Shown: one piece after another, positions 1 through 10,588 of the stretch
How the letters are laid out: each line of letters begins with the position of its first letter
How positions within the stretch are numbered: the first letter of the stretch is position 1
From: Bacillus andreraoultii
GTDB lineage: Bacteria > Bacillota > Bacilli > Bacillales > Caldibacillaceae
Reading direction: 5' to 3'
DNA: 64,000 nucleotides
Assembly (NCBI RefSeq): GCF_001244735.1
Contig: NZ_LN868937.1
Span: 1,336,946-1,400,945, forward strand
The notes under the pieces: generated by a model
Told to the model about the DNA's origin: nothing
Seen by the model: the letters and a program-made list of their open reading frames with translations, nothing else
Database searches by the model: none
Program-made: the position numbers and the translations under genes

Positions 1-92
1 TCATTGATCGCAAAAGCAATATCGTTTTCTTTCAACTTAATTTCTAAATTTAGCGGTAAAACTACTTGATTCATGTTATAATGTTTAAACAT
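1..92 (-). CDS. IS1182-family transposase, N-terminal fragment cut by window edge
   Basis: A minus-strand reading frame starts with ATG at 92 after a GGAGGTG ribosome-binding site (about 98-104). It encodes MFKHYNMNQVVLPLNLEIK and continues through LKENDIAFAIN to the window edge. The N-terminus, with a tyrosine-asparagine-methionine motif followed by a short beta-strand-like LPL segment and an ENDIAFAIN segment, is typical of IS1182/DDE transposases related to pfam DUF772 proteins. Only about 30 residues are visible, so intactness cannot be judged. Confidence 0.65.
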   Translation of the reverse strand, partial: MFKHYNMNQVVLPLNLEIKLKENDIAFAIN

Positions 93-250
93 AAGGGCAC
101 CTCCAAAATTATTGTTTCGTCACTTTAATTTTATCAAAAGGTGCCCTTTTTGTTTACTAGAATTGTGACAAAAAAGGCGTTGGGTCTACACTTTTTAGTG
201 TAAGCTCCAACGCCTTAATTTTTATTTTACTAAAGTTTTGTCCCAGCCTC
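1..250 (-). mobile_element. End of an IS1182-like insertion sequence (continues left of the window)
   Basis: The segment has the layout of an IS end: a terminal GAGGCTGGGACAAAA on the minus strand (236-250), a strong hairpin with arms GGCGTTGG/CCAACGCC (about 178-214), a second hairpin with arms AAAGGGCACC/GGTGCCCTTT, then a transposase start. The terminal sequence and the protein start resemble the IS1182 family as I know it. The other end and any target duplication lie outside the window. It stops about 10 bp from the U-tract of the rpsT terminator. Confidence 0.7.
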
Positions 251-270
251 TTTTTGTGACGTATAAAAAA

Positions 271-300
271 AGAAAATTTGGTATGACGACCAAATTTTCT
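271..300 (-). terminator. Intrinsic terminator of rpsT
   Basis: Perfect 12-bp inverted repeat (arms AGAAAATTTGGT/ACCAAATTTTCT, 6-nt loop). On the minus strand it is followed by a run of seven T. It lies 9 bp downstream of the rpsT stop. Confidence 0.9.
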
Positions 301-309
301 GCATGTTCA

Positions 310-576
310 TTAAGCATGTAAAGTATTAACTTTTTTACTTAAACGAGATTTATAACGATTAGCTGCATTTTTATGAATTAAGCCTTTTGTTGCAGCTTTA
401 TCGATTTTACGGATAGCTAATGTTAAAGCTTCTTTAGCAGCAGCTGTATCATTTGAAGCTACAGCTAATTCAACTTTTTTAATAGCAGTACGCATTGCAG
501 ATTTTTGAGATATATTTAATGCTCTACTTTTTTCGTTAGTTTTAATTCGTTTAATAGCAGATTTAATATTTGCCAA
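310..576 (-). CDS. rpsT: 30S ribosomal protein S20
   Basis: This is the small basic primary 16S rRNA-binding protein of the 30S subunit. I place the start at TTG (574-576), giving [15 protein letters not shown] after the initiator and 88 residues, the usual Bacillus S20 length. A GTG nine bases upstream is in frame but lies inside the ribosome-binding site GGGAGGTG, so it is very unlikely to be used. The conserved [27 protein letters not shown] and KKVN segments are present. The gene is transcribed alone, divergently from gpr, and ends in a strong terminator, as in B. subtilis. Confidence 0.96.
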   Translation of the reverse strand: MANIKSAIKRIKTNEKSRALNISQKSAMRTAIKKVELAVASNDTAAAKEALTLAIRKIDKAATKGLIHKNAANRYKSRLSKKVNTLHA

Positions 577-701
577 TCTTTTCACCTCCCAATGAAGCCA
601 GACGGTAACATGACTTAAAAAAATATCATCATAAAGAACAACTGCTATTTTACCAAATGATAGTCATTAATGCAATAGATAGAAAAGAAAATCTACAATT
701 C

Positions 702-730
702 GAATGAAAAAAAGTGATTTGGAAATACTG
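702..730 (+). promoter_or_regulatory. Possible sigma-G/sigma-F-type promoter of gpr
   Basis: GAATG (702-706), 17 bases, then AATACTG (724-730), which resembles the forespore sigma-G pattern (GNATR / CATNNTA) with two mismatches in the -10. Forespore expression of gpr is established in B. subtilis; the site here is inference. Confidence 0.35.
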
Positions 731-784
731 TATAAAAGAAGAATATCCCAGAAATTTGTCTTATTACAGAAAGGGGTTATTTGA

Positions 785-1891
785 GTGGAAAATGATTTAG
801 AAAAATATTCGTTACGTACCGATTTAGCGATTGAAGCAAGGGAAATGGTTGTCGAGCAAAAAGAGCAAGAAAAAATAGATTCTGATATCAATGGCGTTAT
901 TGTTAAGGAAAGAACGGAGCAAGATGTAATAATAACTGAAGTTACGATTTCTGAAAAAGGAAGCGAAACGGTTGGTAAAAAGCCCGGTTATTATTTGACA
1001 ATTGAAAGTCAAGCAATTCGAGATGCGAATCGTGAATTTGAACAAACAACAAAAAATATTTTTGCGAAAGAATTCCATAAGTTTTTAGAGAAGAAAAATA
1101 TTAATAAACAATCTACTTGTTTAATAGTTGGACTAGGAAATTGGAATGTAACACCAGATGCATTGGGACCAATCGTATGTGAAAACATTATTGTGACAAG
1201 ACATTTATTTGAGTTACAGCCACAATCTGTTCAAGATGGGTATAGACCGGTAAGTGCCATTGCACCAGGGGTTATGGGGATTACTGGAATCGAAACAAGT
1301 GATATTATTTTTGGTGTCGTACAAAAAACGAAGCCAGATTTTATTATTGTTGTTGATGCTCTAGCTTCACGTTCAATTGAGCGAGTAAATGCAACCATTC
1401 AAATTTCTGATACAGGAATACATCCCGGTTCTGGTGTTGGTAACAAGAGAAAAGAATTAAGCGAAGAAACATTAGGGGTTCCTGTTATTGCTATCGGTGT
1501 TCCAACAGTCGTTGATGCTGTATCAATTACAAGTGATACGATTGATTTCTTGCTAAAACATTTTGGTAGAGAAATGCGAGAAGGTAACCGTCCTTCCCGT
1601 CGTTTAGCCCCAGCTGGACTTACTTTTGGTGAAAAAAAGGTATATACCGATGATGATTTGCCATCAGATGAAGAAAGAAAAACCTTTCTAGGAATCATTG
1701 GCACTTTAGAGGAGGAGGAGAAGCGCGAACTTATACGCGAAGTCTTATCTCCAATGGGACATAATTTAATGGTAACACCAAAGGAAGTAGATGTTTTTAT
1801 TGAACGAATGGCTAATTTAATTGCTGGCGGTCTGAATCAAGCGTTACATCCAGGATTAGATGAAAACTTATCAGATTATTCAACACACTAA
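785..1891 (+). CDS. gpr: Germination protease Gpr (spore endopeptidase)
   Basis: Gpr degrades the small acid-soluble DNA-protecting proteins (SASP) in the first minutes of germination. It is made in the forespore as a zymogen that removes its own N-terminal propeptide. The 368 residues match the family length. Conserved motifs include NVTPDALGP (residues 121-129) and VDALASR (190-196); their aspartates (D125, D191) correspond to the essential acids of MEROPS family A25. Residues 1-15 or so look like the propeptide ([16 protein letters not shown] context). The start is GTG at 785, preceded by AAAGGGG. spoIIP, which normally follows gpr, is absent here. Confidence 0.95.
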   Translation: MENDLEKYSLRTDLAIEAREMVVEQKEQEKIDSDINGVIVKERTEQDVIITEVTISEKGSETVGKKPGYYLTIESQAIRDANREFEQTTKNIFAKEFHKFLEKKNINKQSTCLIVGLGNWNVTPDALGPIVCENIIVTRHLFELQPQSVQDGYRPVSAIAPGVMGITGIETSDIIFGVVQKTKPDFIIVVDALASRSIERVNATIQISDTGIHPGSGVGNKRKELSEETLGVPVIAIGVPTVVDAVSITSDTIDFLLKHFGREMREGNRPSRRLAPAGLTFGEKKVYTDDDLPSDEERKTFLGIIGTLEEEEKRELIREVLSPMGHNLMVTPKEVDVFIERMANLIAGGLNQALHPGLDENLSDYSTH

Positions 1892-1965
1892 TTCTAGTAA
1901 TGATTTAACCATTTTCAACATACTTATTATTAGATAAAAAAATAGTAATGATTGAGGTGATAGAG

Positions 1966-2289
1966 ATGTTCCGTTTTCTAGTAAAAACTGTCCTTTTAAT
2001 TTGTATCTTATTTTTAGGGGTTATTATCGGTTTCCAGGAAGCAAATCATGGTTTAAAAGAAATGAAAGGTTATGATGACGGAACATTCTCTAGTGTCTTA
2101 TCGATAAAGAACAGTAAAGAGTTTGGAGAGTATGAAGCAACGATTCTTGGTGAAACGGTTACAAGTCACGATTTGGAAGAAAAAAAGAAAGCATTAGAAG
2201 AAATAAAAACATATAATTTTTTTACGAATATCGCAAAAAAGGTTACAAATTTCTTTCAAGACCTCTTCTCTTCTTTGTTTTCTTCATAG
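1966..2289 (+). CDS. yqxA: YqxA-like membrane protein (DUF3679)
   Basis: A 107-residue protein of unknown function with one N-terminal membrane segment (residues about 5-23, FLVKTVLLICILFLGVIIGF) followed by a charged soluble part and a short aromatic C-terminus rich in phenylalanine and serine. Its place between gpr and lepA matches B. subtilis yqxA. I chose the ATG at 1966 because TGAGGTGA lies at the right distance; an in-frame ATG at 1948 lies upstream of that site and has none of its own. It ends directly in a terminator hairpin. Confidence 0.75.
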   Translation: MFRFLVKTVLLICILFLGVIIGFQEANHGLKEMKGYDDGTFSSVLSIKNSKEFGEYEATILGETVTSHDLEEKKKALEEIKTYNFFTNIAKKVTNFFQDLFSSLFSS

Positions 2290-2325
2290 CTGTTCTAGGT
2301 CCAAATGGGCTTCGAACAGCTTTTT
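2288..2325 (+). terminator. Terminator of the gpr-yqxA unit
   Basis: Inverted repeat AGCTGTTC (2288-2295) / GAACAGCT (2314-2321), followed by a T-run. It begins at the yqxA stop codon. Confidence 0.85.
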
Positions 2326-2348
2326 GTATTGTAATAAGATGATTTTCA

Positions 2349-2377
2349 TTGAATATGGAAAAATGTATTGTTATAAT
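2349..2377 (+). promoter_or_regulatory. Sigma-A promoter of lepA-hemW
   Basis: TTGAAT (2349-2354), a 17-bp spacer and a consensus TATAAT (2372-2377), 42 bp upstream of the lepA start. Confidence 0.75.
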
Positions 2378-2418
2378 CAAAGCTAGTGATTTTGTCTAGT
2401 TTACAGGAGTGAACGGAA

Positions 2419-4242
2419 ATGAACCGAGAAGAGAAATTAAGAAGACAAGAAAAAATCCGCAATTTTTCAATCATTGCTCATATTGACCATGGAAAATCGA
2501 CGTTAGCTGATCGTATATTAGAAAAAACACATACGGTCTCAGAACGAGAAATGAAACAACAATTACTAGATTCGATGGACTTAGAGCGAGAACGTGGTAT
2601 TACAATTAAATTAAATGCAGTTGAATTGACGTATAAGGCGAAAAATGGAGAAGAGTACATTCTTCATCTAATCGACACTCCAGGGCATGTCGACTTTACT
2701 TATGAAGTGTCAAGGAGTCTTGCTGCGTGCGAAGGGGCTATACTTGTTGTGGATGCTGCACAAGGAATTGAAGCACAAACCCTTGCAAACGTATATTTAG
2801 CTATTGATAATGATTTGGAAATTCTTCCTGTTATAAATAAAATAGATTTACCAAGTGCGGAGCCTGAACGAATTCGCCAAGAAATTGAAAATGTTATTGG
2901 TTTAGATGCAAGTGAAGCAGTACTTGCCTCAGCAAAAGCAGGTATCGGCATTGAAGAAATATTGGAACAAGTCGTTGAAAAAGTCCCTTCACCAATAGGC
3001 GATCCTGATGCACCGTTACAAGCACTTATCTTTGATTCAGTTTATGACGCGTATCGTGGTGTTGTCGCATTAATTCGAATTGTAGAAGGTTCTGTTAAAG
3101 TTGGAGATAAGATTCGAATGATGTCAACAGGTAAAGAGTTTGAAGTTACTGAACTTGGCGTTAATTCACCAAAACCAGTAAAACGAGAGGAATTAACTGT
3201 TGGTGATGTTGGGTATTTAACGGCTTCTATTAAACATGTCGGGGATACACAAGTAGGGGATACGATTACGAGTGCTGAAAACCCTGCTCTTCAACCTCTC
3301 CCAGGCTATCGGAAAATGAACCCGATGGTATACTGCGGATTGTATCCAATTGATACAGCAAAATATAATGACCTTCGCGAAGCATTAGAGAAATTACAGT
3401 TAAATGATGCAGCACTTCAATATGAACCAGAAACATCACAAGCGTTAGGATTTGGTTTCCGTTGCGGTTTCTTAGGGCTTCTTCATATGGAAATTATCCA
3501 AGAACGAATTGAACGGGAATTTAAAATCGACTTAATTACAACTGCACCAAGTGTTATTTATCATGTATTTTTAACGGATGGATCATCAATTGAAGTTGAT
3601 AACCCGTCCAATATGCCAGACCCGCAAAAAATTGAACGAATTGAAGAACCTTATGTAAAAGCATCAATTATGGCTCCAAATGATTATGTTGGAGCAATTA
3701 TGGAACTTTGCCAAAATAAACGTGGCATCTTTATTGATATGCAATATTTGGATGAGACACGCGTTTCTATTATATACGAAATACCATTATCTGAAATTGT
3801 TTATGACTTCTTTGATCAATTGAAATCAAGTACAAAAGGTTATGCTTCTTTTGATTACGAACTGATTGGATATAAGCCATCGAAATTGGTGAAAATGGAT
3901 ATATTATTAAATGCTGAAAAAGTAGACGCGCTTAGTTTTATTGTCCATAAAGATTCTTCGTATGAGCGCGGAAAAGTGATTGTTGAAAAACTTAAAGAGC
4001 TTATTCCTCGTCAACAATTCGAAGTACCTGTACAAGCGGCAATTGGTACAAAAATTGTTGCCCGTTCAACCATTAAAGCAATGAGGAAAAATGTTTTAGC
4101 TAAATGTTATGGTGGGGATATTTCTCGGAAACGGAAATTACTTGAAAAACAAAAAGAAGGAAAAAAACGAATGAAACAAGTAGGGTCTGTTGAAATACCA
4201 CAAGAAGCTTTTATGGCGGTACTAAAAATTGACGATAAGTAA
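2419..4242 (+). CDS. lepA: Elongation factor 4 / ribosome back-translocase LepA
   Basis: This is a translational GTPase that acts on mis-translocated or stalled ribosomes. The G motifs are all visible: AHIDHGKST (20-28), RGITI (59-63), DTPGH (86-90) and NKID (140-143). EF-G-like domains follow, and then the LepA-specific C-terminal domain (about 490-607). The 607-residue length is normal for the family. The start ATG at 2419 has AGGAGTGA upstream. It has its own promoter and is followed by hemW, as in B. subtilis. Confidence 0.97.
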   Translation: MNREEKLRRQEKIRNFSIIAHIDHGKSTLADRILEKTHTVSEREMKQQLLDSMDLERERGITIKLNAVELTYKAKNGEEYILHLIDTPGHVDFTYEVSRSLAACEGAILVVDAAQGIEAQTLANVYLAIDNDLEILPVINKIDLPSAEPERIRQEIENVIGLDASEAVLASAKAGIGIEEILEQVVEKVPSPIGDPDAPLQALIFDSVYDAYRGVVALIRIVEGSVKVGDKIRMMSTGKEFEVTELGVNSPKPVKREELTVGDVGYLTASIKHVGDTQVGDTITSAENPALQPLPGYRKMNPMVYCGLYPIDTAKYNDLREALEKLQLNDAALQYEPETSQALGFGFRCGFLGLLHMEIIQERIEREFKIDLITTAPSVIYHVFLTDGSSIEVDNPSNMPDPQKIERIEEPYVKASIMAPNDYVGAIMELCQNKRGIFIDMQYLDETRVSIIYEIPLSEIVYDFFDQLKSSTKGYASFDYELIGYKPSKLVKMDILLNAEKVDALSFIVHKDSSYERGKVIVEKLKELIPRQQFEVPVQAAIGTKIVARSTIKAMRKNVLAKCYGGDISRKRKLLEKQKEGKKRMKQVGSVEIPQEAFMAVLKIDDK

Positions 4243-4264
4243 AATAAGTTAGTTGTAGTTATTT

Positions 4265-4303
4265 GAGGTTAGAATTGGGAAAGCCGATCCTAGCCTCTTT
4301 ATA
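4265..4303 (+). terminator. Weak terminator-like hairpin after lepA
   Basis: GAGGTTAG (4265-4272) pairs with CTAGCCTC (4290-4297) through one G-U pair, followed by TTTATATTT. The U-tract is interrupted, so partial read-through into hemW is likely. Confidence 0.5.
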
Positions 4304-4329
4304 TTTCATTGAATAAGGTAGTGATAGTT

Positions 4330-5466
4330 ATGTCAAAAGCAGTTTATATACACATTCCATTTTGTACGCAAATATGCCACTATTGTGATTTTAATAAAGT
4401 ATATCTGAAAGGACAGCCCGTAGAAGAGTACTTGCACGCTTTGAGAATGGAAATGGAACACATATTTGAGATTACGCCTCCTACACAAGTTGAAACGGTG
4501 TTTATTGGTGGTGGAACGCCAACAGCGCTAAATGAAGAACAACTTAAATATTTAATGGAGACGGTTCAATCACTTGTTCATGTTAAAAAACTTAAGGAAT
4601 ATACGATTGAGGCAAACCCTGGGGATTTAACTGAAAACAAGTTGAAAATATTAAAAGCGTATGGCGTAAACCGATTAAGTCTAGGTGTGCAATCTTTTAA
4701 TGATAAATTATTGGAAGCGATTGGAAGAAGTCATCGTGTAAAAGACGTATACACGACAGTTGAAGCAGCTAAACAAAATGGATTTACTAATATTAGTATT
4801 GATTTAATGTACGGCTTACCGAATCAAACAAAAGAAGACGTCCAATTTGCACTTGATGAGTTTTTTAAATTAGACATTGAGCATTGTTCCGCCTATTCTC
4901 TTATTGTGGAACCGAAAACGGTTTTTTATAATTTAATGAACCGTAATAAATTGCCACTCCCATCAGAAGACGAGGAAGCTATCATGTATAAAATGATTAT
5001 GGAGCAAATGGAGCGTCACGGTTATAACCAATATGAAATTAGTAATTATACAAGGGAAGGTTTTGAAAGTAAACATAATATCGTTTATTGGGATAATGAA
5101 GAGTATTATGGCTTCGGTGCAGGGGCCCACAGTTATTTAAATTCTATTAGGAGATCGAATTTAGGGCCAATTAAACATTATATAACTCAAGTTGAAAAAA
5201 ATGAATTACCAGTACGTGAAGAAATACCGCTAACTAAAAAGGAACAAATTGAAGAAGAAATGTTTTTAGGCTTAAGAAAAAATGAAGGAGTATCCATTCA
5301 AAAATTTACGAATAAATATGGACAAAATCCTTTGGAATATTATAATACTGAAATTGAAAAGTTAACGAATGACGGTTTACTTACTATAACAGATAACTAT
5401 ATAAAACTAACAGAACATGGTAGGATGTTAGGAAATCTTGTTTTTCAGCAGTTTATTAAAAGCTAA
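4330..5466 (+). CDS. hemW: Radical SAM heme chaperone HemW (formerly HemN-like)
   Basis: HemW binds heme and a 4Fe-4S cluster and is thought to deliver heme to respiratory proteins. The radical-SAM motif CTQICHYC gives C12, C16 and C19 with F21, the CX3CX2CXF pattern typical of HemW. GGGTPTAL follows, and a HemN C-terminal winged domain occupies the last third. The 378-residue length (start ATG 4330, weak AAGGTAGTGA ribosome site) matches HemW rather than the longer oxygen-independent coproporphyrinogen oxidase HemN. An upstream in-frame TTG at 4309 is less likely as the start. Confidence 0.93.
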   Translation: MSKAVYIHIPFCTQICHYCDFNKVYLKGQPVEEYLHALRMEMEHIFEITPPTQVETVFIGGGTPTALNEEQLKYLMETVQSLVHVKKLKEYTIEANPGDLTENKLKILKAYGVNRLSLGVQSFNDKLLEAIGRSHRVKDVYTTVEAAKQNGFTNISIDLMYGLPNQTKEDVQFALDEFFKLDIEHCSAYSLIVEPKTVFYNLMNRNKLPLPSEDEEAIMYKMIMEQMERHGYNQYEISNYTREGFESKHNIVYWDNEEYYGFGAGAHSYLNSIRRSNLGPIKHYITQVEKNELPVREEIPLTKKEQIEEEMFLGLRKNEGVSIQKFTNKYGQNPLEYYNTEIEKLTNDGLLTITDNYIKLTEHGRMLGNLVFQQFIKS

Positions 5467-5507
5467 AGAATTTTTTGTTTCACTACTGTTATTCACTTGC
5501 TCGCTAA

Positions 5508-5536
5508 TTGACATATCTTTTTTTATTTGTTAATTT
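5508..5536 (+). promoter_or_regulatory. Promoter of the hrcA-grpE-dnaK operon
   Basis: Consensus -35 TTGACA (5508-5513), with an AT-rich -10 region at about 5531-5540 (TAATTT at 17-bp spacing). The CIRCE operator begins about ten bases downstream, which places it over the transcription start region. Confidence 0.65.
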
Positions 5537-5546
5537 ATATATAGAT

Positions 5547-5573
5547 TTAGCACTCCATAACTATGAGTGCTAA
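5547..5573 (+). promoter_or_regulatory. CIRCE operator (HrcA-binding site)
   Basis: A perfect match to the CIRCE consensus: TTAGCACTC (5547-5555), 9-nt spacer, GAGTGCTAA (5565-5573). HrcA bound here represses the class I heat-shock operon; GroEL availability sets HrcA activity in B. subtilis. Confidence 0.98.
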
Positions 5574-5587
5574 AAGGAGTGATGGTA

Positions 5588-6616
5588 ATGTTAACAGAGC
5601 GTCAATTGTTAATATTGCAAATCATAATTGATGATTTTATTCGCTCTGCTCACCCAGTTGGCTCACGTAGCTTAGCGAAAAAGAATGGTATTTCTTTTAG
5701 CTCAGCAACAATCCGTAATGAAATGGCAGACCTTGAGGAATTAGGTTTCATAGAAAAAACACATACCTCTTCTGGTAGGGTACCTTCAGAAAAAGGTTAT
5801 CGATTTTATGTGGATCATTTAATTTCTCCTAATAAGGTTACCAATGATGAGATAAAGCGGATTAACGACTTGTTCAATGAAAAAATTTATGAATTGGAAA
5901 AGGTCGTCCAAAACTCTGCTAAAGTTCTATCTGAATTAACAGAGTATACAGCGATTGTGTTAGGGCCAAATGTTAAAGATAATAAGTTAAGTAAGTTTCA
6001 AATTATCCCAATTAACAACGAAACGGCTGTCGCTGTCATTGTTACAAATACGGGTCATCTAGAGCATAGAATGTTTTCTTTACCACCATCGATTCATCCA
6101 TCTGAAGTTGAAAAAACAGTAAATATACTAAATGAACGATTAGTAGGTGTGCCACTTCCAGACCTTCAAGTAAAGTTACTAACTGAGGTTGTAACTCTGT
6201 TTAAGGAAAACGTAGATAATTATGAATCGATGCTACGTACTATACTTGGCGTACTATCAATACCTAATAATGAAAAATTATACTACGGTGGAAAAACAAA
6301 TATGTTTAAGCAGCCTGAATTCCAAGACATTGAAAAAGTACAAGGGCTATTGAGCTTGTTGGAAGAGGAAGCAGATTTTTATCATATGTTAAAGCAAACT
6401 CCATTTGGAATTAATGTGAAAATTGGTACTGAAAACAAAATACCGGCTATGGATGATTGCAGCTTGATAACTGCAACGTATAATATTGGTCAAGAACAAG
6501 TTGGAACAATTGCCATTTTAGGTCCAAAGCGGATGCAATATTCACGTGTCATAACATTATTGAATTTACTTAGTGAAAATCTTACATTTACTTTAACGAA
6601 ATTATATGATCACTAA
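5588..6616 (+). CDS. hrcA: Heat-inducible transcription repressor HrcA
   Basis: This is the repressor of class I heat-shock genes and binds the CIRCE site just upstream, so the operon is autoregulated. The N-terminal winged helix (residues about 1-75) contains the recognition segment [17 protein letters not shown] and the [16 protein letters not shown] motif typical of HrcA. A GAF-like dimerisation domain follows. The start is ATG 5588 with AAAAGGAGTGA upstream, giving 342 residues as in B. subtilis. A GTG at 5567 lies inside CIRCE and is not a credible start. Confidence 0.97.
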   Translation: MLTERQLLILQIIIDDFIRSAHPVGSRSLAKKNGISFSSATIRNEMADLEELGFIEKTHTSSGRVPSEKGYRFYVDHLISPNKVTNDEIKRINDLFNEKIYELEKVVQNSAKVLSELTEYTAIVLGPNVKDNKLSKFQIIPINNETAVAVIVTNTGHLEHRMFSLPPSIHPSEVEKTVNILNERLVGVPLPDLQVKLLTEVVTLFKENVDNYESMLRTILGVLSIPNNEKLYYGGKTNMFKQPEFQDIEKVQGLLSLLEEEADFYHMLKQTPFGINVKIGTENKIPAMDDCSLITATYNIGQEQVGTIAILGPKRMQYSRVITLLNLLSENLTFTLTKLYDH

Positions 6617-6687
6617 TTCTTATTAAGAAAGCTCGGTCCCCAAAAATGTATAGTAATAATCCGGGTTTTTAATAAATAATAACTGTT

Positions 6688-6716
6688 CCGCACGTCTATT
6701 CCTTCTAGTCGTGCGG
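6688..6716 (+). other. hrcA-grpE intergenic stem-loop
   Basis: CCGCACG (6688-6694) and CGTGCGG (6710-6716) form a 7-bp GC-rich stem without a following T-run. It is therefore more likely an RNA-processing or stability element than a terminator. Post-transcriptional processing between hrcA and grpE is known for B. subtilis; the link is inference. Confidence 0.5.
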
Positions 6717-6757
6717 ATATAGCTGTTGATAAAAACTGAACTAGGGAGGTGGATCTA

Positions 6758-7381
6758 GTGACAGATGAAAAAGAAACAATACTGGAGGACAATGAAATGA
6801 ATGAAGAAAAGAACACAATCAATCATTCAGAAACAGCTGAAAATGACCAGGTAGACAACACTTTAGATAGTGGAGAAGCAACAAATGGAGACAAGTCTTC
6901 TGAAGCTTCACATGATGAAACGAAAGAACTGAAAGAAAAAATTGAACAATTAGAAAAGGAATTGCAAGAGAAAGAAAGCCGATTATTACGTGTTCAAGCA
7001 GATTTTGATAATTACCGTAAAAGAACAAGAGGCGAATTTGAGGCAATTGAAAAATACCGTTCCCAAACACTAGCAACAGAACTGTTGAATGTTGTAGATA
7101 ATTTTGAACGTGCACTTCAAACAAATGTAACAAATGAAGATGCAAAGGCTTTGTTAGAAGGAATGGAAATGGTTTATAAAGGTATGCTGGAAGTGTTTAA
7201 AAACGAAGGGATCGAACAAATCGAGGCAGTTGGAAAAGAGTTTAATCCACATGAACATCATGCAGTTATGCAAGGCTCTGACTCTGAAGTTGCTTCCAAT
7301 ATCGTTTTAGAAGAATTCCAAAAAGGATATAAATTAAAAGATCGAGTTATTCGACCTTCTATGGTAAAGGTAAATCAATAG
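6758..7381 (+). CDS. grpE: DnaK nucleotide-exchange factor GrpE
   Basis: GrpE releases ADP from DnaK as part of the DnaK-DnaJ-GrpE folding cycle. The protein has an acidic, poorly conserved N-terminus, a long coiled coil (about residues 50-110, [19 protein letters not shown]) and the conserved C-terminal beta-wing ([26 protein letters not shown]). GTG 6758 follows AGGGAGGTGG and gives 207 residues. ATG 6797 follows its own TGGAGGA and gives MNEEKNT, which lines up better with the B. subtilis N-terminus (194 residues). Either or both may be used. Confidence 0.95.
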   Translation: MTDEKETILEDNEMNEEKNTINHSETAENDQVDNTLDSGEATNGDKSSEASHDETKELKEKIEQLEKELQEKESRLLRVQADFDNYRKRTRGEFEAIEKYRSQTLATELLNVVDNFERALQTNVTNEDAKALLEGMEMVYKGMLEVFKNEGIEQIEAVGKEFNPHEHHAVMQGSDSEVASNIVLEEFQKGYKLKDRVIRPSMVKVNQ

Positions 7382-7411
7382 TACATAGCTAGAATTTTTT
7401 AGGAGGACTGA

Positions 7412-9259
<1,848 letters not shown>

Positions 9260-9296
9260 TATGCTTTATCAAAATTTATAAGCAACATATAAAGAA

Positions 9297-9329
9297 GTCA
9301 AAGTCAAGTTTACTTGGCTTTGACTTTTT
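9297..9329 (+). terminator. Strong terminator between dnaK and dnaJ
   Basis: A 12-bp stem (GTCAAAGTCAAG 9297-9308 / CTTGGCTTTGAC 9313-9324, one G-U pair) with a TTTA loop, followed by TTTTT. Confidence 0.9.
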
Positions 9330-9361
9330 GCAGTATATGGATATTTTGTTATCGAGTTCTA

Positions 9362-9391
9362 TTGAAACTATATTTCTAGTGATGTTACAAT
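9362..9391 (+). promoter_or_regulatory. Putative sigma-A promoter of dnaJ
   Basis: TTGAAA (9362-9367), an 18-bp spacer and TACAAT (9386-9391), between the dnaK terminator and the dnaJ start. No CIRCE element is visible here. Confidence 0.6.
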
Positions 9392-9427
9392 AATTTGTAT
9401 GTGAATTTGTTCGGGGAGTGGAATTAA

Positions 9428-10567
9428 ATGTCGAAAAGGGATTATTATGAAGTCCTAGGTTTGGAAAAAAATGCCACAAAAGATGAGATTAAAAGAGCTT
9501 ATCGAAAATTATCTAAGAAATACCACCCAGATATTAACAAAGAACCGGGTGCGGATGAAAAATTTAAAGAAATTACGGAAGCATATGAAGTTTTAAGTGA
9601 TGATAATAAACGTGCTCAATATGATCAATTTGGGCATGCCGGATCAAACCAAGATTTTGGAGGTTATGGTGGATTCGGTGGATTTGGTGATGCCGGTGGA
9701 TTCGGTGGATTTGAAGATATATTGAACACATTCTTTGGTGGTGGCGGTAGTCGTCGTCGCAATCCAAACGCGCCACGTCAAGGAGCCGATTTACAATATA
9801 CGATGACATTATCCTTTGAAGAGGCTGTTTTTGGGAAAGAAACAGATATTGAAATTCCACGTGAAGAAGAATGTCATACTTGTCATGGGACTGGGGCAAA
9901 ACCAGGTACAAAACCTGAAGAATGTCCGTATTGCCATGGTAGTGGACAAATTAGCAGTGAACAAAATACGCCATTTGGCCGTGTTGTAAATAGAAGAGTT
10001 TGTCATCACTGTAGTGGTACAGGACAAATCATCAAAGAGAAATGTTCAACGTGTCATGGTACTGGAAAAGTGAAAAAACGTAAAAAAATTCATGTGAATA
10101 TTCCTGCTGGTATCGATGATGGTCAACAATTGCGCGTTGCTGGTCAAGGGGAACCAGGTGTTAACGGAGGACCAAGTGGCGATTTATACATTGTCTTTTA
10201 TGTAAAAGAACATGAATTTTACGAACGTGATGGGAATGATATTTATTGTGAAATGCCCATTACATTTGCACAAGCTGCACTAGGTGACGAAATTGAAGTC
10301 CCAACACTATATGGGAAAGTAAAATTAAAAATTCCTGCGGGTACACAAACGAATACGCGATTTCGTCTACGTGGCAAAGGAGTAAAAAGTGTACGTTCAA
10401 CAGTAACTGGTGATCAGCATGTCATTGTCCGAATTGTTACTCCGACAAAACTTACTGAAAAACAGAAGCAATTATTACGTGAATTTGCAGAAATAAGTGG
10501 GAAAACGCCTGACGAACAATCCGACTCATTTTTTGAAAAAGTGAAACGTGCTTTTAAAGGAGATTAA
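9428..10567 (+). CDS. dnaJ: Chaperone DnaJ (Hsp40)
   Basis: This is the type I J-protein that stimulates DnaK ATPase and hands over substrates. The J domain (1-70) carries HPD at 33-35. A Gly/Phe-rich linker spans about 75-115. Four zinc-binding repeats [24 protein letters not shown] and CSTCHGTG follow at about 145-220, before the C-terminal peptide-binding domains. The 379-residue length is normal. ATG 9428 is preceded by CGGGGAGTGG. A terminator and a new promoter separate it from dnaK. Confidence 0.97.
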   Translation: MSKRDYYEVLGLEKNATKDEIKRAYRKLSKKYHPDINKEPGADEKFKEITEAYEVLSDDNKRAQYDQFGHAGSNQDFGGYGGFGGFGDAGGFGGFEDILNTFFGGGGSRRRNPNAPRQGADLQYTMTLSFEEAVFGKETDIEIPREEECHTCHGTGAKPGTKPEECPYCHGSGQISSEQNTPFGRVVNRRVCHHCSGTGQIIKEKCSTCHGTGKVKKRKKIHVNIPAGIDDGQQLRVAGQGEPGVNGGPSGDLYIVFYVKEHEFYERDGNDIYCEMPITFAQAALGDEIEVPTLYGKVKLKIPAGTQTNTRFRLRGKGVKSVRSTVTGDQHVIVRIVTPTKLTEKQKQLLREFAEISGKTPDEQSDSFFEKVKRAFKGD

Positions 10568-10588
10568 CAATAAAGGAGATTTTAATAA

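Noticed and set aside
667-891. Minus-strand frame between rpsT and gpr
   Set aside because: It covers the gpr start region, is rich in Ile/Phe/Ser as expected from AT-rich DNA read backwards, and has no ribosome site.
9573-9911. Minus-strand open frame of 112 codons within dnaJ
   Set aside because: It is histidine- and leucine-rich with odd composition, has no ribosome site, and mirrors the Gly/Phe and zinc-finger repeats of dnaJ on the other strand.
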